Shown here: positions 1 through 8,013 of the stretch, piece after piece | How positions within the stretch are numbered: position 1 is the stretch's first letter | How the letters are laid out: each line of letters opens with the position of its first letter | DNA from: a virus | DNA length: 64,000 bases | Reading direction: 5' to 3' (one strand) | IMG/VR virus record: IMGVR_UViG_3300017917_002759 | Span: 36,841-100,840 of that record | Program-made: the position numbers and the translations under genes | The notes under the pieces: model-generated | What the model was told of the DNA's origin: nothing | Database searches by the model: none | What the model saw: the letters and a program-made list of their open reading frames with translations, nothing else

Positions 1-765
1 AACGTAGCAGGTAGTTTTAACGTAGGCAGTTTAAGTGCGTCAGGTATTGATAATACTCCGATTGGTTCTATTGGTAGAAGCTCAGGTGCATTTACAACAT
101 TAGCTGCTAATAATTCAGTGACATTCACTGCTAACGTTGCTTCAAGTAGCACCGGAACTGGAACATTAGTAGTAACAGGTGGCACTGGTATTAGCGGAGC
201 ATTAAACTTAGGCGGAGCATTAACGGCTAACGGATCAAACGTAAGCATGAGCTTACAGCCTACTGGAACCGGCACTGTAACTATTGCCCCTAACACTACA
301 GGTAACATCAATAATATGAATGTTGGTGGTACTACCAGAGGAACAGGTGCATTTACAACATTAGCTGCTAATAATTCAGTGACATTCACTGCTAACGTTG
401 CTTCAACCACTACAGGTACTGGAACATTGGTAGTAACAGGCGGATTGGGTGTTAGCGGACAACTCACTGCTGCAACTATCGTCGAAACATCAAGTATAGC
501 ATTTAAAGAAAATGTTAGTCCGATAGATAATGCGTTAGATGCTATCTTACAACTAACAGGAGTGACATATGATCGTAAAGATAAATCAGTCACAAATGAA
601 GCAGGATTGATTGCCGAAGACGTATATAAAGTTATTCCTGAAATTGTAACTAAAGATGCAAACGGAAAACCTTATGGTATTGCTTATACAAAACTAACAG
701 CTTATTTGATTGAATCTATTAAGTCTCTTAAGAAAGAAATTGAGGAATTAAAGGGTAAAAATTAA
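1..765 (+). CDS. Tail fibre protein, C-terminal part, with S74 chaperone domain
   Basis: The reading frame is open from the first base of the window, so the gene begins upstream and only its C-terminal 254 residues are seen. It has two copies of a Thr/Ser-Gly module (TGTGTLVVTGG... then SG.LNLGG-like) followed by a C-terminal region starting near SSIAFKENV and ending in a Lys/Glu-rich helix. The latter fits the Peptidase_S74 intramolecular chaperone, which trimerises fibres and cleaves itself off at a Ser before the K-x-N motif. The same repeat module occurs in the long fibre gene on the opposite strand at 13604-16327. Role: receptor-binding fibre or a structural fibre shaft. Confidence 0.85.
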   Translation, partial: NVAGSFNVGSLSASGIDNTPIGSIGRSSGAFTTLAANNSVTFTANVASSSTGTGTLVVTGGTGISGALNLGGALTANGSNVSMSLQPTGTGTVTIAPNTTGNINNMNVGGTTRGTGAFTTLAANNSVTFTANVASTTTGTGTLVVTGGLGVSGQLTAATIVETSSIAFKENVSPIDNALDAILQLTGVTYDRKDKSVTNEAGLIAEDVYKVIPEIVTKDANGKPYGIAYTKLTAYLIESIKSLKKEIEELKGKN

Positions 766-766
766 T

Positions 767-1390
767 ATGGCAATATTAAAAAATACCACAGTATCCGGAT
801 CAAACCTATCGGTTTTAATACCGATAGGTACAACTGCCGAACGTCCTGGTACACCTTTAACAGGAATGATTCGTTATAACACTTCTCTTGTAGTCCCAGA
901 AACTTATACGGGACTAGTATGGGAACCATTGTATCCTGTAGGATCTATTATGTACTTTGCAAGAAGTACAGCACCCGATGGATGGTTAAAAGCCAATGGT
1001 GCTAGTGTTTCAACTACAACTTATGCGGCGTTATTTAATAACATAGGATATACCTGGGGCGGCGGCGGAGCCAGCTTTAATCTTCCAGATCTTAGAGGAG
1101 AATTTCCTAGATCATGGGACGACGGTCGAGGCGTAAATAGTGGTAGAAGTTTTGCTTCGGGCGAAGGACAAGATTGGAAAGGATTTTATCAAAGTAATAT
1201 TGGTTCGAATACAACGTCTTACTCCCATGGTGAAATATATATGGGAAAAACAATCTTTGGAACCTTTGCGGGTTCTCCAGGAATGTTTGGCGGACGATGG
1301 GCAGCACCTGCTGCTGCTATTGGTACTGCTTGGGACGGTTCAGAAATTAGACCAAGAAATCGAGCATTATTAGCTTGTATTAAATATTAA
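767..1390 (+). CDS. Tail-collar domain fibre protein, paralogue 1
   Basis: 207 residues. A short N-terminal beta region (TTAERPGTPLTGMIRYN) is followed by a Phage Tail Collar domain (about residues 57-115: VGSIMYFARS..PDGWLKANG...FNLPDLRGEF) and a C-terminal tip ending EIRPRNRALLACIKY, a common ending of T4 gp12-like and Stf-like fibres. It starts one base after the fibre stop, so it is probably co-translated with it. It is the first of three paralogues (1776-2384, 2394-3005) that differ mostly in the loops near the tip (SPGMFGGRWAAP here). Likely an adhesin subunit displayed at a fibre tip or baseplate. Confidence 0.8.
   Translation: MAILKNTTVSGSNLSVLIPIGTTAERPGTPLTGMIRYNTSLVVPETYTGLVWEPLYPVGSIMYFARSTAPDGWLKANGASVSTTTYAALFNNIGYTWGGGGASFNLPDLRGEFPRSWDDGRGVNSGRSFASGEGQDWKGFYQSNIGSNTTSYSHGEIYMGKTIFGTFAGSPGMFGGRWAAPAAAIGTAWDGSEIRPRNRALLACIKY
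1008..1107 (+). repeat. Near-identical DNA block shared by collar paralogues 1 and 3
   Basis: About 100 bp encoding the middle of the collar domain is almost the same, including synonymous positions, at 1008-1107 and 2629-2728. The second paralogue (1776-2384) encodes similar residues with different codons. This indicates recent gene conversion or duplication between paralogues 1 and 3. Confidence 0.7.
1379..1386 (+). promoter_or_regulatory. Putative late promoter octamer ATTAAATA
   Basis: T4-late-like octamer overlapping the end of collar gene 1. It lies 21 nt before the ATG at 1407, in the same spacing class as those before gp19 and the 52516 gene. Confidence 0.35.
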
Positions 1391-1406
1391 TAACATAGGA
1401 ACAAAA

Positions 1407-1766
1407 ATGAAAATTTACAATTATCATCCAGATACATATGAATACTTAGGCGAAGGAGTAGCAGATCCCGATCCTCTCGAGCCAGGTAATTGGTTAATAC
1501 CTGGAAGTTCCGTAACTTTTTCTCCGCCAGATCCAGTCGAAGGAAAGAAAATACATTTTGAAGATGGTGCTTGGGTATATAAGGATATTCCACCTCCGCC
1601 CGAAAATCCAACTGATAACTTTACCTATTCAGACTTTAGAAAATTTGAGTATCCAGATTTCGCTGATTATCTCGACGGTATTGTTAAAGGTGATCAACAG
1701 CAGATTGACGACTATATTGCTAAGTGTCTAGCAGTTAAAGCAAAGTATCCAAAACCTACGGAGTAA
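1407..1766 (+). CDS. Small acidic protein, possible tail-fibre assembly factor
   Basis: 119 residues. The N-terminal half (YHPDTYEYLGEGVADPDPL, then GNWLIPG, then HFEDGAWVYKD) resembles the start of phage tail-fibre assembly chaperones, which pair an early substrate-like Trp/Pro segment with a helical C-terminus. The C-terminal half (DFADYLDGIVKGDQQQIDDYI) is predicted helical. It sits between two fibre paralogues, the usual place of such chaperones. The function is inferred from position and sequence style only. Confidence 0.5.
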   Translation: MKIYNYHPDTYEYLGEGVADPDPLEPGNWLIPGSSVTFSPPDPVEGKKIHFEDGAWVYKDIPPPPENPTDNFTYSDFRKFEYPDFADYLDGIVKGDQQQIDDYIAKCLAVKAKYPKPTE

Positions 1767-1775
1767 ATTTTAAAG

Positions 1776-2384
1776 ATGGCAACCCTTCAAGGTTTAACTG
1801 TTAATGATACAGGTTTCCTTAGACTAGCAGTCGGAACTACTGCACAACGACCGGCAGCACAGATCGGTGCTGCTCGATTTAACACCACTACTCAACAAGA
1901 AGAGTGGTCAGACGGTGTCACATGGTATGAATTAGTTCCAACTGGTGCTGTTAGATATTTTGCAAGAAATTCTGCGCCCGACGGTTGGGTTAAAGCTAAC
2001 GGTGCAGGTCTTTCTACTTCTACATATGCAAATTTGTTTGCAGTAATAGGTTATACTTGGGGCGGTTCGGGAGGAACATTTAACGTGCCCGATATGAGAG
2101 GAGAATTTCCAAGAGTCTGGGATGACGGCCGAGGAGTAAATTCTGGTCGAAGCTTTGCTAGTTTTGAAGATCAAGACTGGAAAGGATTTTATCAAAGTAA
2201 CGTAGGTTCGGGCACCACTGCATACTCTCACGGACCAGTATATATGGGTAAAACTATCACAACCTATACTGGTAACTTATTTCTAGGACACTGGTCAGCT
2301 CCGGGTTCTTCATGGGGTACAGCTTGGGATACTTCTGAAATTAGACCAAGAAATGTATCATTATTAGCATGTATTAAGTTTTGA
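1776..2384 (+). CDS. Tail-collar domain fibre protein, paralogue 2
   Basis: 202 residues, same architecture as its two neighbours: N-terminal TTAQRPAAQIGAARFN segment, collar domain around residues 54-112 (TGAVRYFARNSAPDGWVKANG ... FNVPDMRGEF) and a tip ending EIRPRNVSLLACIKF. It is the most divergent of the three (tip loop YTGNLFLGHWSAP). The ATG at 1776 follows the previous stop by nine bases. Likely a receptor-contacting fibre subunit. Confidence 0.78.
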   Translation: MATLQGLTVNDTGFLRLAVGTTAQRPAAQIGAARFNTTTQQEEWSDGVTWYELVPTGAVRYFARNSAPDGWVKANGAGLSTSTYANLFAVIGYTWGGSGGTFNVPDMRGEFPRVWDDGRGVNSGRSFASFEDQDWKGFYQSNVGSGTTAYSHGPVYMGKTITTYTGNLFLGHWSAPGSSWGTAWDTSEIRPRNVSLLACIKF

Positions 2385-2393
2385 GGTATTAAC

Positions 2394-3005
2394 GTGGCCA
2401 CTTTAAAAAATATTACTATTGACGACACTGGAGCATTTGTTTTTCCTAGCGGAACAACTGCACAAAGACCGTCGCCGACAACAGGAATGATTCGTTATAA
2501 TACAGATATTGCTGCTCCTGAATTTTATACTGGATTAATATGGACCCCATTAATACCCACCGGAGCTATAGAATTATTTGCAACCTCAACAGTTCCTCAA
2601 GGCTGGCTAAAAGCTAACGGCGCATCAGTTTCAACTACAACTTATGCGGCGTTATTTAATGCCATAGGATATACCTGGGGCGGCGGCGGAGCCAGCTTTA
2701 GTCTTCCAGATCTCAGGGGAGAATTTATTCGTGCTTGGGATGATGGAAGAGGAGCAGATAGCGGAAGAGGGTTTGCTTCATTCCAAGACCAAGATTGGAA
2801 AGGTTTTTATCAAAGTAACGTAGGTTCAAACACAACAGCATATAGCCACGGTCCAGTATATATGGGCAAAACAATCTTTGGATCTTTTACAGGTAACTTA
2901 TTCGGTGGTAGATGGGCAGCTCCTGCCGCTGCATCCGGAACTAGATGGGATACTTCAGAAATGCGTCCAAGAAATCGAGCTCTAATGGCCTGTATTAAGT
3001 ACTAA
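2394..3005 (+). CDS. Tail-collar domain fibre protein, paralogue 3
   Basis: 203 residues beginning at GTG (MATLKNITI..., matching the start of paralogue 2). Collar domain at about residues 55-113, tip ending EMRPRNRALMACIKY. The central DNA block is nearly identical to paralogue 1, while the N- and C-terminal parts differ, giving a mosaic. The three collar genes and the intervening small gene form one co-directional group, probably alternative or combined host-range tips. Confidence 0.78.
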   Translation: MATLKNITIDDTGAFVFPSGTTAQRPSPTTGMIRYNTDIAAPEFYTGLIWTPLIPTGAIELFATSTVPQGWLKANGASVSTTTYAALFNAIGYTWGGGGASFSLPDLRGEFIRAWDDGRGADSGRGFASFQDQDWKGFYQSNVGSNTTAYSHGPVYMGKTIFGSFTGNLFGGRWAAPAAASGTRWDTSEMRPRNRALMACIKY

Positions 3006-3049
3006 ATCAATTATACTCTTAGATTAATTTCTCGAACATATATAATCGT

Positions 3050-3787
3050 ATGTTCAGAATTAAAAAACAAAAAAATTCATTTAAATTCTATTCTTCTCTG
3101 CCAGCAGTTACTAAAGAATTTCCAATAATAGAATCAAAATCGTTTAAAAGAAATTGGATTAGACCTGTTGCAGAATCTTATAAATCCATAACTTCCGATA
3201 TTAAAAATTTTGGAATTCCTTTTTCTGGAGCAATAAAATGTCCAGGAATTTTTTCTGCAATGAATACTGGTTGGATTTTAACTTCTTGGTTTGATTTCAT
3301 TATCGAAACTAAAAATAACGGAGAATCGTGTAGTTTTAAAATTCCGCCGTTTTTAAAAGACGAGGTAAAATTTTCAAATTACAATCAACCGTTAATTAGT
3401 TTTATGAATTTAAATCTGCCTACTATGAAAATTCCGGTACCAAATAATTCATTAGATATTTTAATAAAAATAACTACTCCGTGGGCAGTAGAAATACCTA
3501 AAGGTTGGAATTTATTGGTATTACCAGTTAGTTATTCAGATGATGTTAGATTTACTGCAAGCACAGGTATTTTAAAACCCGGTGATAGAGAAATCAATCC
3601 TCAGTTATTTTGGCATCAAGGTGATGGAACAGAACTTGTAGAAGCAGGAACACCTCTTTGTCAATTAATTCCTATACCAGACAATCAAGTTAATTTTGAT
3701 TTTGATTGTCTAGATTACGATGAAAATCAGAAAAAAGAGCAAGCAAGATATTCCTTCAAAAATGTTTGTAGGTTTATAACAAAATGA
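3050..3787 (+). CDS. Conserved protein of unknown function, tandem paralogue A
   Basis: 245 residues. First of three adjacent paralogues sharing an N-terminal FKFYSS..., a KCPGI motif near residue 64, Trp-rich LTSWFDFIIET, and a C-terminal PWAVEIPKGWNLLVLPVSY ... AGTPLCQLIPIP. The pattern is reminiscent of the DUF6065-type proteins of phages and bacteria (from memory, not verified). It is globular with no signal peptide or membrane segment. It lies between fibre genes and a tailoring operon, so it may process or decorate virion parts; this is inference. Confidence 0.65.
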   Translation: MFRIKKQKNSFKFYSSLPAVTKEFPIIESKSFKRNWIRPVAESYKSITSDIKNFGIPFSGAIKCPGIFSAMNTGWILTSWFDFIIETKNNGESCSFKIPPFLKDEVKFSNYNQPLISFMNLNLPTMKIPVPNNSLDILIKITTPWAVEIPKGWNLLVLPVSYSDDVRFTASTGILKPGDREINPQLFWHQGDGTELVEAGTPLCQLIPIPDNQVNFDFDCLDYDENQKKEQARYSFKNVCRFITK

Positions 3788-4530
3788 TATTTAAGAAAAA
3801 ACCAAAATTTAAATTTTATTCGAGCGTTCCGGGTGTAGTTGAGCAATATCCTATTTTATCAACAAAGGAAGTTCGACACTTATGGATTAAAAAAGCTTTA
3901 GAAATTTATAAAAAAAGAACATCAAATTTATCATCTTATGGTCCTCAATGTGTCAGTGCTGCAAAATGTCCAGGAATAAAAGATTTAGGAAATTTAGGTT
4001 GGACTGTAACTACTTGGTTTGACTTAATTATTGAAACTAACGGAAAAAATCAATTTGCATGGAAAGTACCTGCAACATTTCCGCAGAGCCTGCAACAAAT
4101 AACTAATTATGTAAAAGAACCTATAAAAGTTATAGACCTAACTCATTTAGAAAATCAAGTTCCAGTTCCGCCGTACAGCTTAGATTTGTTAGTTAAAATT
4201 TCAATGCCGTGGAGCGTGGAAATTCCTAAAGGTTGGAATTTATTAATGGTTCCTATTAATTACTCCGATGATACGAGATTTCAATGCTCTAGCGGAATTT
4301 TACGATCTGGAAATTTTGTAGAAGTTAATCCTCAGATATTTTGGAACGTATTATATGGACAAGAATTAATAAAAGCAGGAACACCTCTTTGTCAATTAAT
4401 TCCTATACCTGATCAATCTTTTGATATTGAACATCACTGTCTGAACATAACAGAAGAAGAAACGGCTCGAAAGAATAGTTTCTATTTTAGAAAAGGATGT
4501 ACATTTTTAAGGAATCCAAATGTTGTTTAA
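3784..4530 (+). CDS. Conserved protein of unknown function, tandem paralogue B
   Basis: 248 residues. The start overlaps the previous stop by four bases (ATGA), so translation is probably coupled. It shares FKFYSSVPGVVEQYPI, AAKCPGIKDLG, VTTWFDLIIET, PWSVEIPKGWNLLMVP and AGTPLCQLIPIPD with its neighbour. The strongest conservation is in the PKGW and AGTPLCQLIPI segments, which are likely structural or active-site elements. No catalytic signature is recognised. Confidence 0.65.
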   Translation: MIFKKKPKFKFYSSVPGVVEQYPILSTKEVRHLWIKKALEIYKKRTSNLSSYGPQCVSAAKCPGIKDLGNLGWTVTTWFDLIIETNGKNQFAWKVPATFPQSLQQITNYVKEPIKVIDLTHLENQVPVPPYSLDLLVKISMPWSVEIPKGWNLLMVPINYSDDTRFQCSSGILRSGNFVEVNPQIFWNVLYGQELIKAGTPLCQLIPIPDQSFDIEHHCLNITEEETARKNSFYFRKGCTFLRNPNVV

Positions 4531-5257
4531 AAAAGAAAAAATTGAATTTTATTCAACAAATGTAAATTCGTTATATTCTTTTCCGATCGAACCAGCCTCT
4601 AAAATAAAATTTAGTTGGTTAGAAAGGATGCGTACAACTCTCAAAAATAATCCTAAATATCAGTATCATCATACTTCCAAATGTCCGGGAATATTTACAC
4701 CTTATAAGTATGGATTTGTACTGAGAACTTGGTATGATTTCAAAGTTATCACAAATGGAGATTTAATGAATATCGAATTTCCTAATAACGATATATTTTT
4801 GAATACCAACGAAGGAATAAGTCATCACGATCCGGATTGGCTTGTAAATTTTTTCGACAATCAAACGATTGAAGGTAAAAAATGTCATCAAAGTACAGTT
4901 AAAATTAGCACTAGCTGGCATGTTCATTTACCTAAGGGATGGTTATTATTGCAAACTAATATACCCTACAACGAAGAAAATCGATTCACACCTGCAACTG
5001 GAATATATGATCCAACAGTTAATAATCAAATAACAGTACCTTTATTTTGGCATGAATTAAAATCGGAAACCCTTGTAGCAGCAGGTACACCATTATGTTA
5101 TCTGCTACCGATAAAAATAGGTGAGTTTGATTACGAAGTTCGAGAATCGACTCGAAGAGAAGACCAGTGGATGATTTTTAATCTAAGAAGAAATAATACT
5201 TTTTTAAGAAACTACGATTTAATGTCTCGAGTTTCTAAGAAATTTTTTCAAAAATAG
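4520..5257 (+). CDS. Conserved protein of unknown function, tandem paralogue C
   Basis: 245 residues, overlapping the end of paralogue B by 11 bases. It is more divergent but keeps KIEFYST, SKCPGIFTPYKYGF, LRTWYDF, WHVHLPKGWLLLQTNIPY and AGTPLCYLLPI. It ends directly against the convergent oxygenase gene (stop at 5257, neighbour stop at 5258), leaving no room for a separate terminator. Confidence 0.62.
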   Translation: MLFKKEKIEFYSTNVNSLYSFPIEPASKIKFSWLERMRTTLKNNPKYQYHHTSKCPGIFTPYKYGFVLRTWYDFKVITNGDLMNIEFPNNDIFLNTNEGISHHDPDWLVNFFDNQTIEGKKCHQSTVKISTSWHVHLPKGWLLLQTNIPYNEENRFTPATGIYDPTVNNQITVPLFWHELKSETLVAAGTPLCYLLPIKIGEFDYEVRESTRREDQWMIFNLRRNNTFLRNYDLMSRVSKKFFQK

Positions 5258-5830
5258 TTACTGAAAACTATCTCCGTGTATCCATCCTACTATGCAATAT
5301 CGAATTCCTTTAGTAACCTCAGTTACTCTATGAATTAGATATGACGGAAAAATTACAATACTTCCTTTCCTAACACTAGTATATTCAGAAAAAGACGGAA
5401 TAAACTCTAGAGTCCCGCCTTCAAATTCGTTAGGATCAGATAGTAGAATAGAAAAACTTAATTTTCTAGTAGATATATTTGTAGGACCAAAATCATTGTG
5501 CCAATCATAGTGCGATTTTTCTGCATCAGTATATCTAAACATTAACGGGGGGTCGTAGTCCTCAAATCCTTTAATGTTAAAATTGTAGAATTTTTTATTA
5601 GCATCAAAAACTTTTTCTAAAATTTTTGATGTAACAAGTTTAGGAAGTTCTTTCATCGCGATTTCAACCACTCGTATATCGTCCGTCTTACCAGTAATTT
5701 TAGAACCTATTGTTTTTCCGCTGACCCACTTATCGTCTAATATTTTTATCAGTGTGTCACACTCTTGAGTAGAAAACATATTTCCAACAATGATTAAATT
5801 TAGAAATTCGTTTTGTTTATTTTTATTCAT
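5258..5830 (-). CDS. 2OG-Fe(II) dioxygenase (prolyl 4-hydroxylase-like)
   Basis: 190 residues from ATG at 5830; this start overlaps the stop of the upstream oxygenase (ATGAATAA), which argues against the longer reading from 5896. Iron ligands are visible: the HxD pair in WHNDFGP, the distal His in YLIHRVTEV, and an Arg ten residues later (GIRYCIVGW) that would bind 2-oxoglutarate. GGTLEFIPS and KGSIVIFPSYLIHRV are typical of the PKHD/P4H double-stranded beta-helix. It probably hydroxylates a peptide, amino acid or small molecule. Last gene of the halogenase operon, so expected late. Confidence 0.8.
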   Translation of the reverse strand: MNKNKQNEFLNLIIVGNMFSTQECDTLIKILDDKWVSGKTIGSKITGKTDDIRVVEIAMKELPKLVTSKILEKVFDANKKFYNFNIKGFEDYDPPLMFRYTDAEKSHYDWHNDFGPTNISTRKLSFSILLSDPNEFEGGTLEFIPSFSEYTSVRKGSIVIFPSYLIHRVTEVTKGIRYCIVGWIHGDSFQ

Positions 5831-6365
5831 TATGATGAAGTCTATTAACAATTTGATCGTGTGCGTGATTAGCATAAGGACCATTTTTTCTAACATAATG
5901 AAAAAATGCTTGCGTCTGCCAATTTTGATGAATCATTTGATCTCTCCAATGCTCAATAGCACACCCTCGGTATATACAAGCATCGCCACGATTTAATATT
6001 ATCTGAAAATCTTGATCATTGCTTCTTGCCCAAAACGACCACGGTGACAGTGCATAATCTAGAGTAATTGTAAAACTGATTTCACAAGATTCTCTATCCA
6101 CATGTCTTTTTAAAATTTCTCCCCATTTATAAATTCTAGAATAATTATATGTTGGGATCAATTCCTCTCCCACTTCGTCTTCTACTTTTTTATGACACAA
6201 CGCTTGTATATCATTAAAAATTCCGTAAAAAGAAATGCTTTTTTTACATTGTACATCGTTGTAGTTTATGTTCGCTCCAGTTTGTTCAGACAAAAACATT
6301 CTCTGAGACATCGATCGACATATATCGTCTTTTATGAATTTTTTTGAAATAATAAAATCTTTCAT
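5823..6365 (-). CDS. 2OG-Fe(II) dioxygenase-like protein
   Basis: 180 residues. It has an HxD pair (KRHVDRESCEISFTITLDY), a GDACIYRGCAIEHWRD segment carrying the likely distal His, and a final strand QAFFHYV. The usual 2-oxoglutarate-binding Arg is not obvious at its normal place, so co-substrate use is uncertain. The fold assignment rests on the HxD...H order and the GD.xxYxGxxxEHxR pattern common in phage oxygenases. Two bases separate it from the carbamoyltransferase upstream, and it overlaps the second oxygenase downstream. Confidence 0.72.
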   Translation of the reverse strand: MKDFIISKKFIKDDICRSMSQRMFLSEQTGANINYNDVQCKKSISFYGIFNDIQALCHKKVEDEVGEELIPTYNYSRIYKWGEILKRHVDRESCEISFTITLDYALSPWSFWARSNDQDFQIILNRGDACIYRGCAIEHWRDQMIHQNWQTQAFFHYVRKNGPYANHAHDQIVNRLHHNE

Positions 6366-6366
6366 C

Positions 6367-8010
6367 TTAATTTACAATTTTTCCTATTTCTGGAAACCAC
6401 ACATAATCAAGATGAGAATTTTTTAAAGTTTCAATTGCTTCTGCAGGCTCTTCTATAAGCGGTTTTCCTGCTAAATTAAAACTAGTATTAAGTAAAACAC
6501 CGAAACCTGATATTTTTTTAAACTCAGTTAGCAACTCATAGATATGACCATCCTTGCTTGTAACTGTTTGAATTCTACATGTATTATCTGCATGAATTAC
6601 TCCTGAAATTTTGTTCCTTGCATCGGGCTTTACTGGAAAGCTCATAGTCATAAATGGACAGCTTGTAATGTGCCCCATTTCAAAAAATAAAGGAGCATCC
6701 TCTTCTAACACCATGGCAGCAAATGGTCGATACCATTCTCTGTTTTTAATTTTATTAACGATATCTTTTGCATCGGGGTGTGCTGGATTAAAAATAATCG
6801 ATCTATTACCCAATGCTCGCGGACCGCTTTCTGCTAGTCCGTTATATATTCCAACGCTTTTGTAATTATATAAAAGTTTAGCAATGTCTGATACATTACA
6901 CGATTCTCCCTCAATTCCTTCAAGAGAATATTTTTTTCCATGCACAAACGTATGCTGTATTGGTTTGATTACTGGATCCTGCGATTCGTTCCGATAAACA
7001 TACATAGCTCCTCCTAAACTGTTACCAGAATCATCTGCTAATGGTTCAAAGTAAAATTCAACATCCGGAAATTGAGTAGTATAGTAGTGATTTGCTACAA
7101 TATTTAATCCATAGCCGCCGGTTATGCATATCTTCTTCAGGCCTGTTTTTTCTATAGCTTTTTTTATCAAATGACAAACAGCTTCCTGTGACTGAACTTG
7201 AACTTGGTAAGCATAGTCTGCAAAAAATTGATAATTTTCTTTTGTTATATTTTTTCTAGAATGCACTTGTAATTCTTTATTAATAGCATACCACGATCCA
7301 GGAACTTCTGAACGGTCAAATAATAAATCGTTAGGAATATTTCCTGATAAAAATAATTTTGGAGCATTTGGATTAGGTCTCCCGTATGATGCTAATCCCA
7401 TAGTTTTTCCGTTTTCTAATACGCTCTGCTGGATTAGGGATGTTGCTGTTTCATAAACAGAAACTATACCGTACATGCTCTTGCATTGATGTTCGCACTT
7501 AGGATTTTTTTCGTATTGTTTTTGCATCCATCTATGTGTTTCGGCATTATATACATCAAACCAAAAATTCTTATATATTTCATGAAAATAACAAGGATAA
7601 CTTGCTTTAAAAATAGTTTCACATTCTCTAATATTATCATTTGCGTAAATCGATCCACTTCGATCAACAACAATAATTGCAGCTTCTTCAAACCCGCTAT
7701 TATAAAAAGCTAATGCAGCATGTTGAAGATGGTGTGTTTTAGAAAGATCAACAATAGCCTTCAACCCAGTTTTTTTCTGTAGATAAAATAGCCAGGTCAT
7801 TAGTGCCGGATGATCCGGGGCTGGTGCTCCTATAACGGCGTGATCTATAGGTCCTTTGGCTTCGGCTATTGCTCTATCAACTGATGCAAAAGGCTCGGCA
7901 TCTCTTTTCCATTTGGTCAGCCGTTCCTCTTTATAAAAAAGTTCTACTTCTCCGTCGTTGATGATACCAACCGAAGAATCGTGTAATGGACTGACACCTA
8001 ATACTCTCAT
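6367..8010 (-). CDS. NodU/CmcH-family carbamoyltransferase
   Basis: 547 residues, the usual length of the family. The N-terminal Kae1-like domain (MRVLGVSPLHDSSVGI, ERLTKWKRD, THHLQHAALAF, VVDRSGS, GLASYGRPN, ITGGYGLN) carries the metal/nucleotide-binding segments. The C-terminal YrdC-like domain (ESGPRALGNRSIIFNP, WYRPFAAMV, LNTSFNLAGKPLIEEP) forms carbamoyl-adenylate. Known members transfer carbamoyl from carbamoyl phosphate to hydroxyl groups of sugars or antibiotics. Here the acceptor is unknown; a hydroxyl made by the adjacent oxygenases or a glycan is a reasonable guess. Confidence 0.92.
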   Translation of the reverse strand: MRVLGVSPLHDSSVGIINDGEVELFYKEERLTKWKRDAEPFASVDRAIAEAKGPIDHAVIGAPAPDHPALMTWLFYLQKKTGLKAIVDLSKTHHLQHAALAFYNSGFEEAAIIVVDRSGSIYANDNIRECETIFKASYPCYFHEIYKNFWFDVYNAETHRWMQKQYEKNPKCEHQCKSMYGIVSVYETATSLIQQSVLENGKTMGLASYGRPNPNAPKLFLSGNIPNDLLFDRSEVPGSWYAINKELQVHSRKNITKENYQFFADYAYQVQVQSQEAVCHLIKKAIEKTGLKKICITGGYGLNIVANHYYTTQFPDVEFYFEPLADDSGNSLGGAMYVYRNESQDPVIKPIQHTFVHGKKYSLEGIEGESCNVSDIAKLLYNYKSVGIYNGLAESGPRALGNRSIIFNPAHPDAKDIVNKIKNREWYRPFAAMVLEEDAPLFFEMGHITSCPFMTMSFPVKPDARNKISGVIHADNTCRIQTVTSKDGHIYELLTEFKKISGFGVLLNTSFNLAGKPLIEEPAEAIETLKNSHLDYVWFPEIGKIVN

Positions 8011-8013
8011 TTT

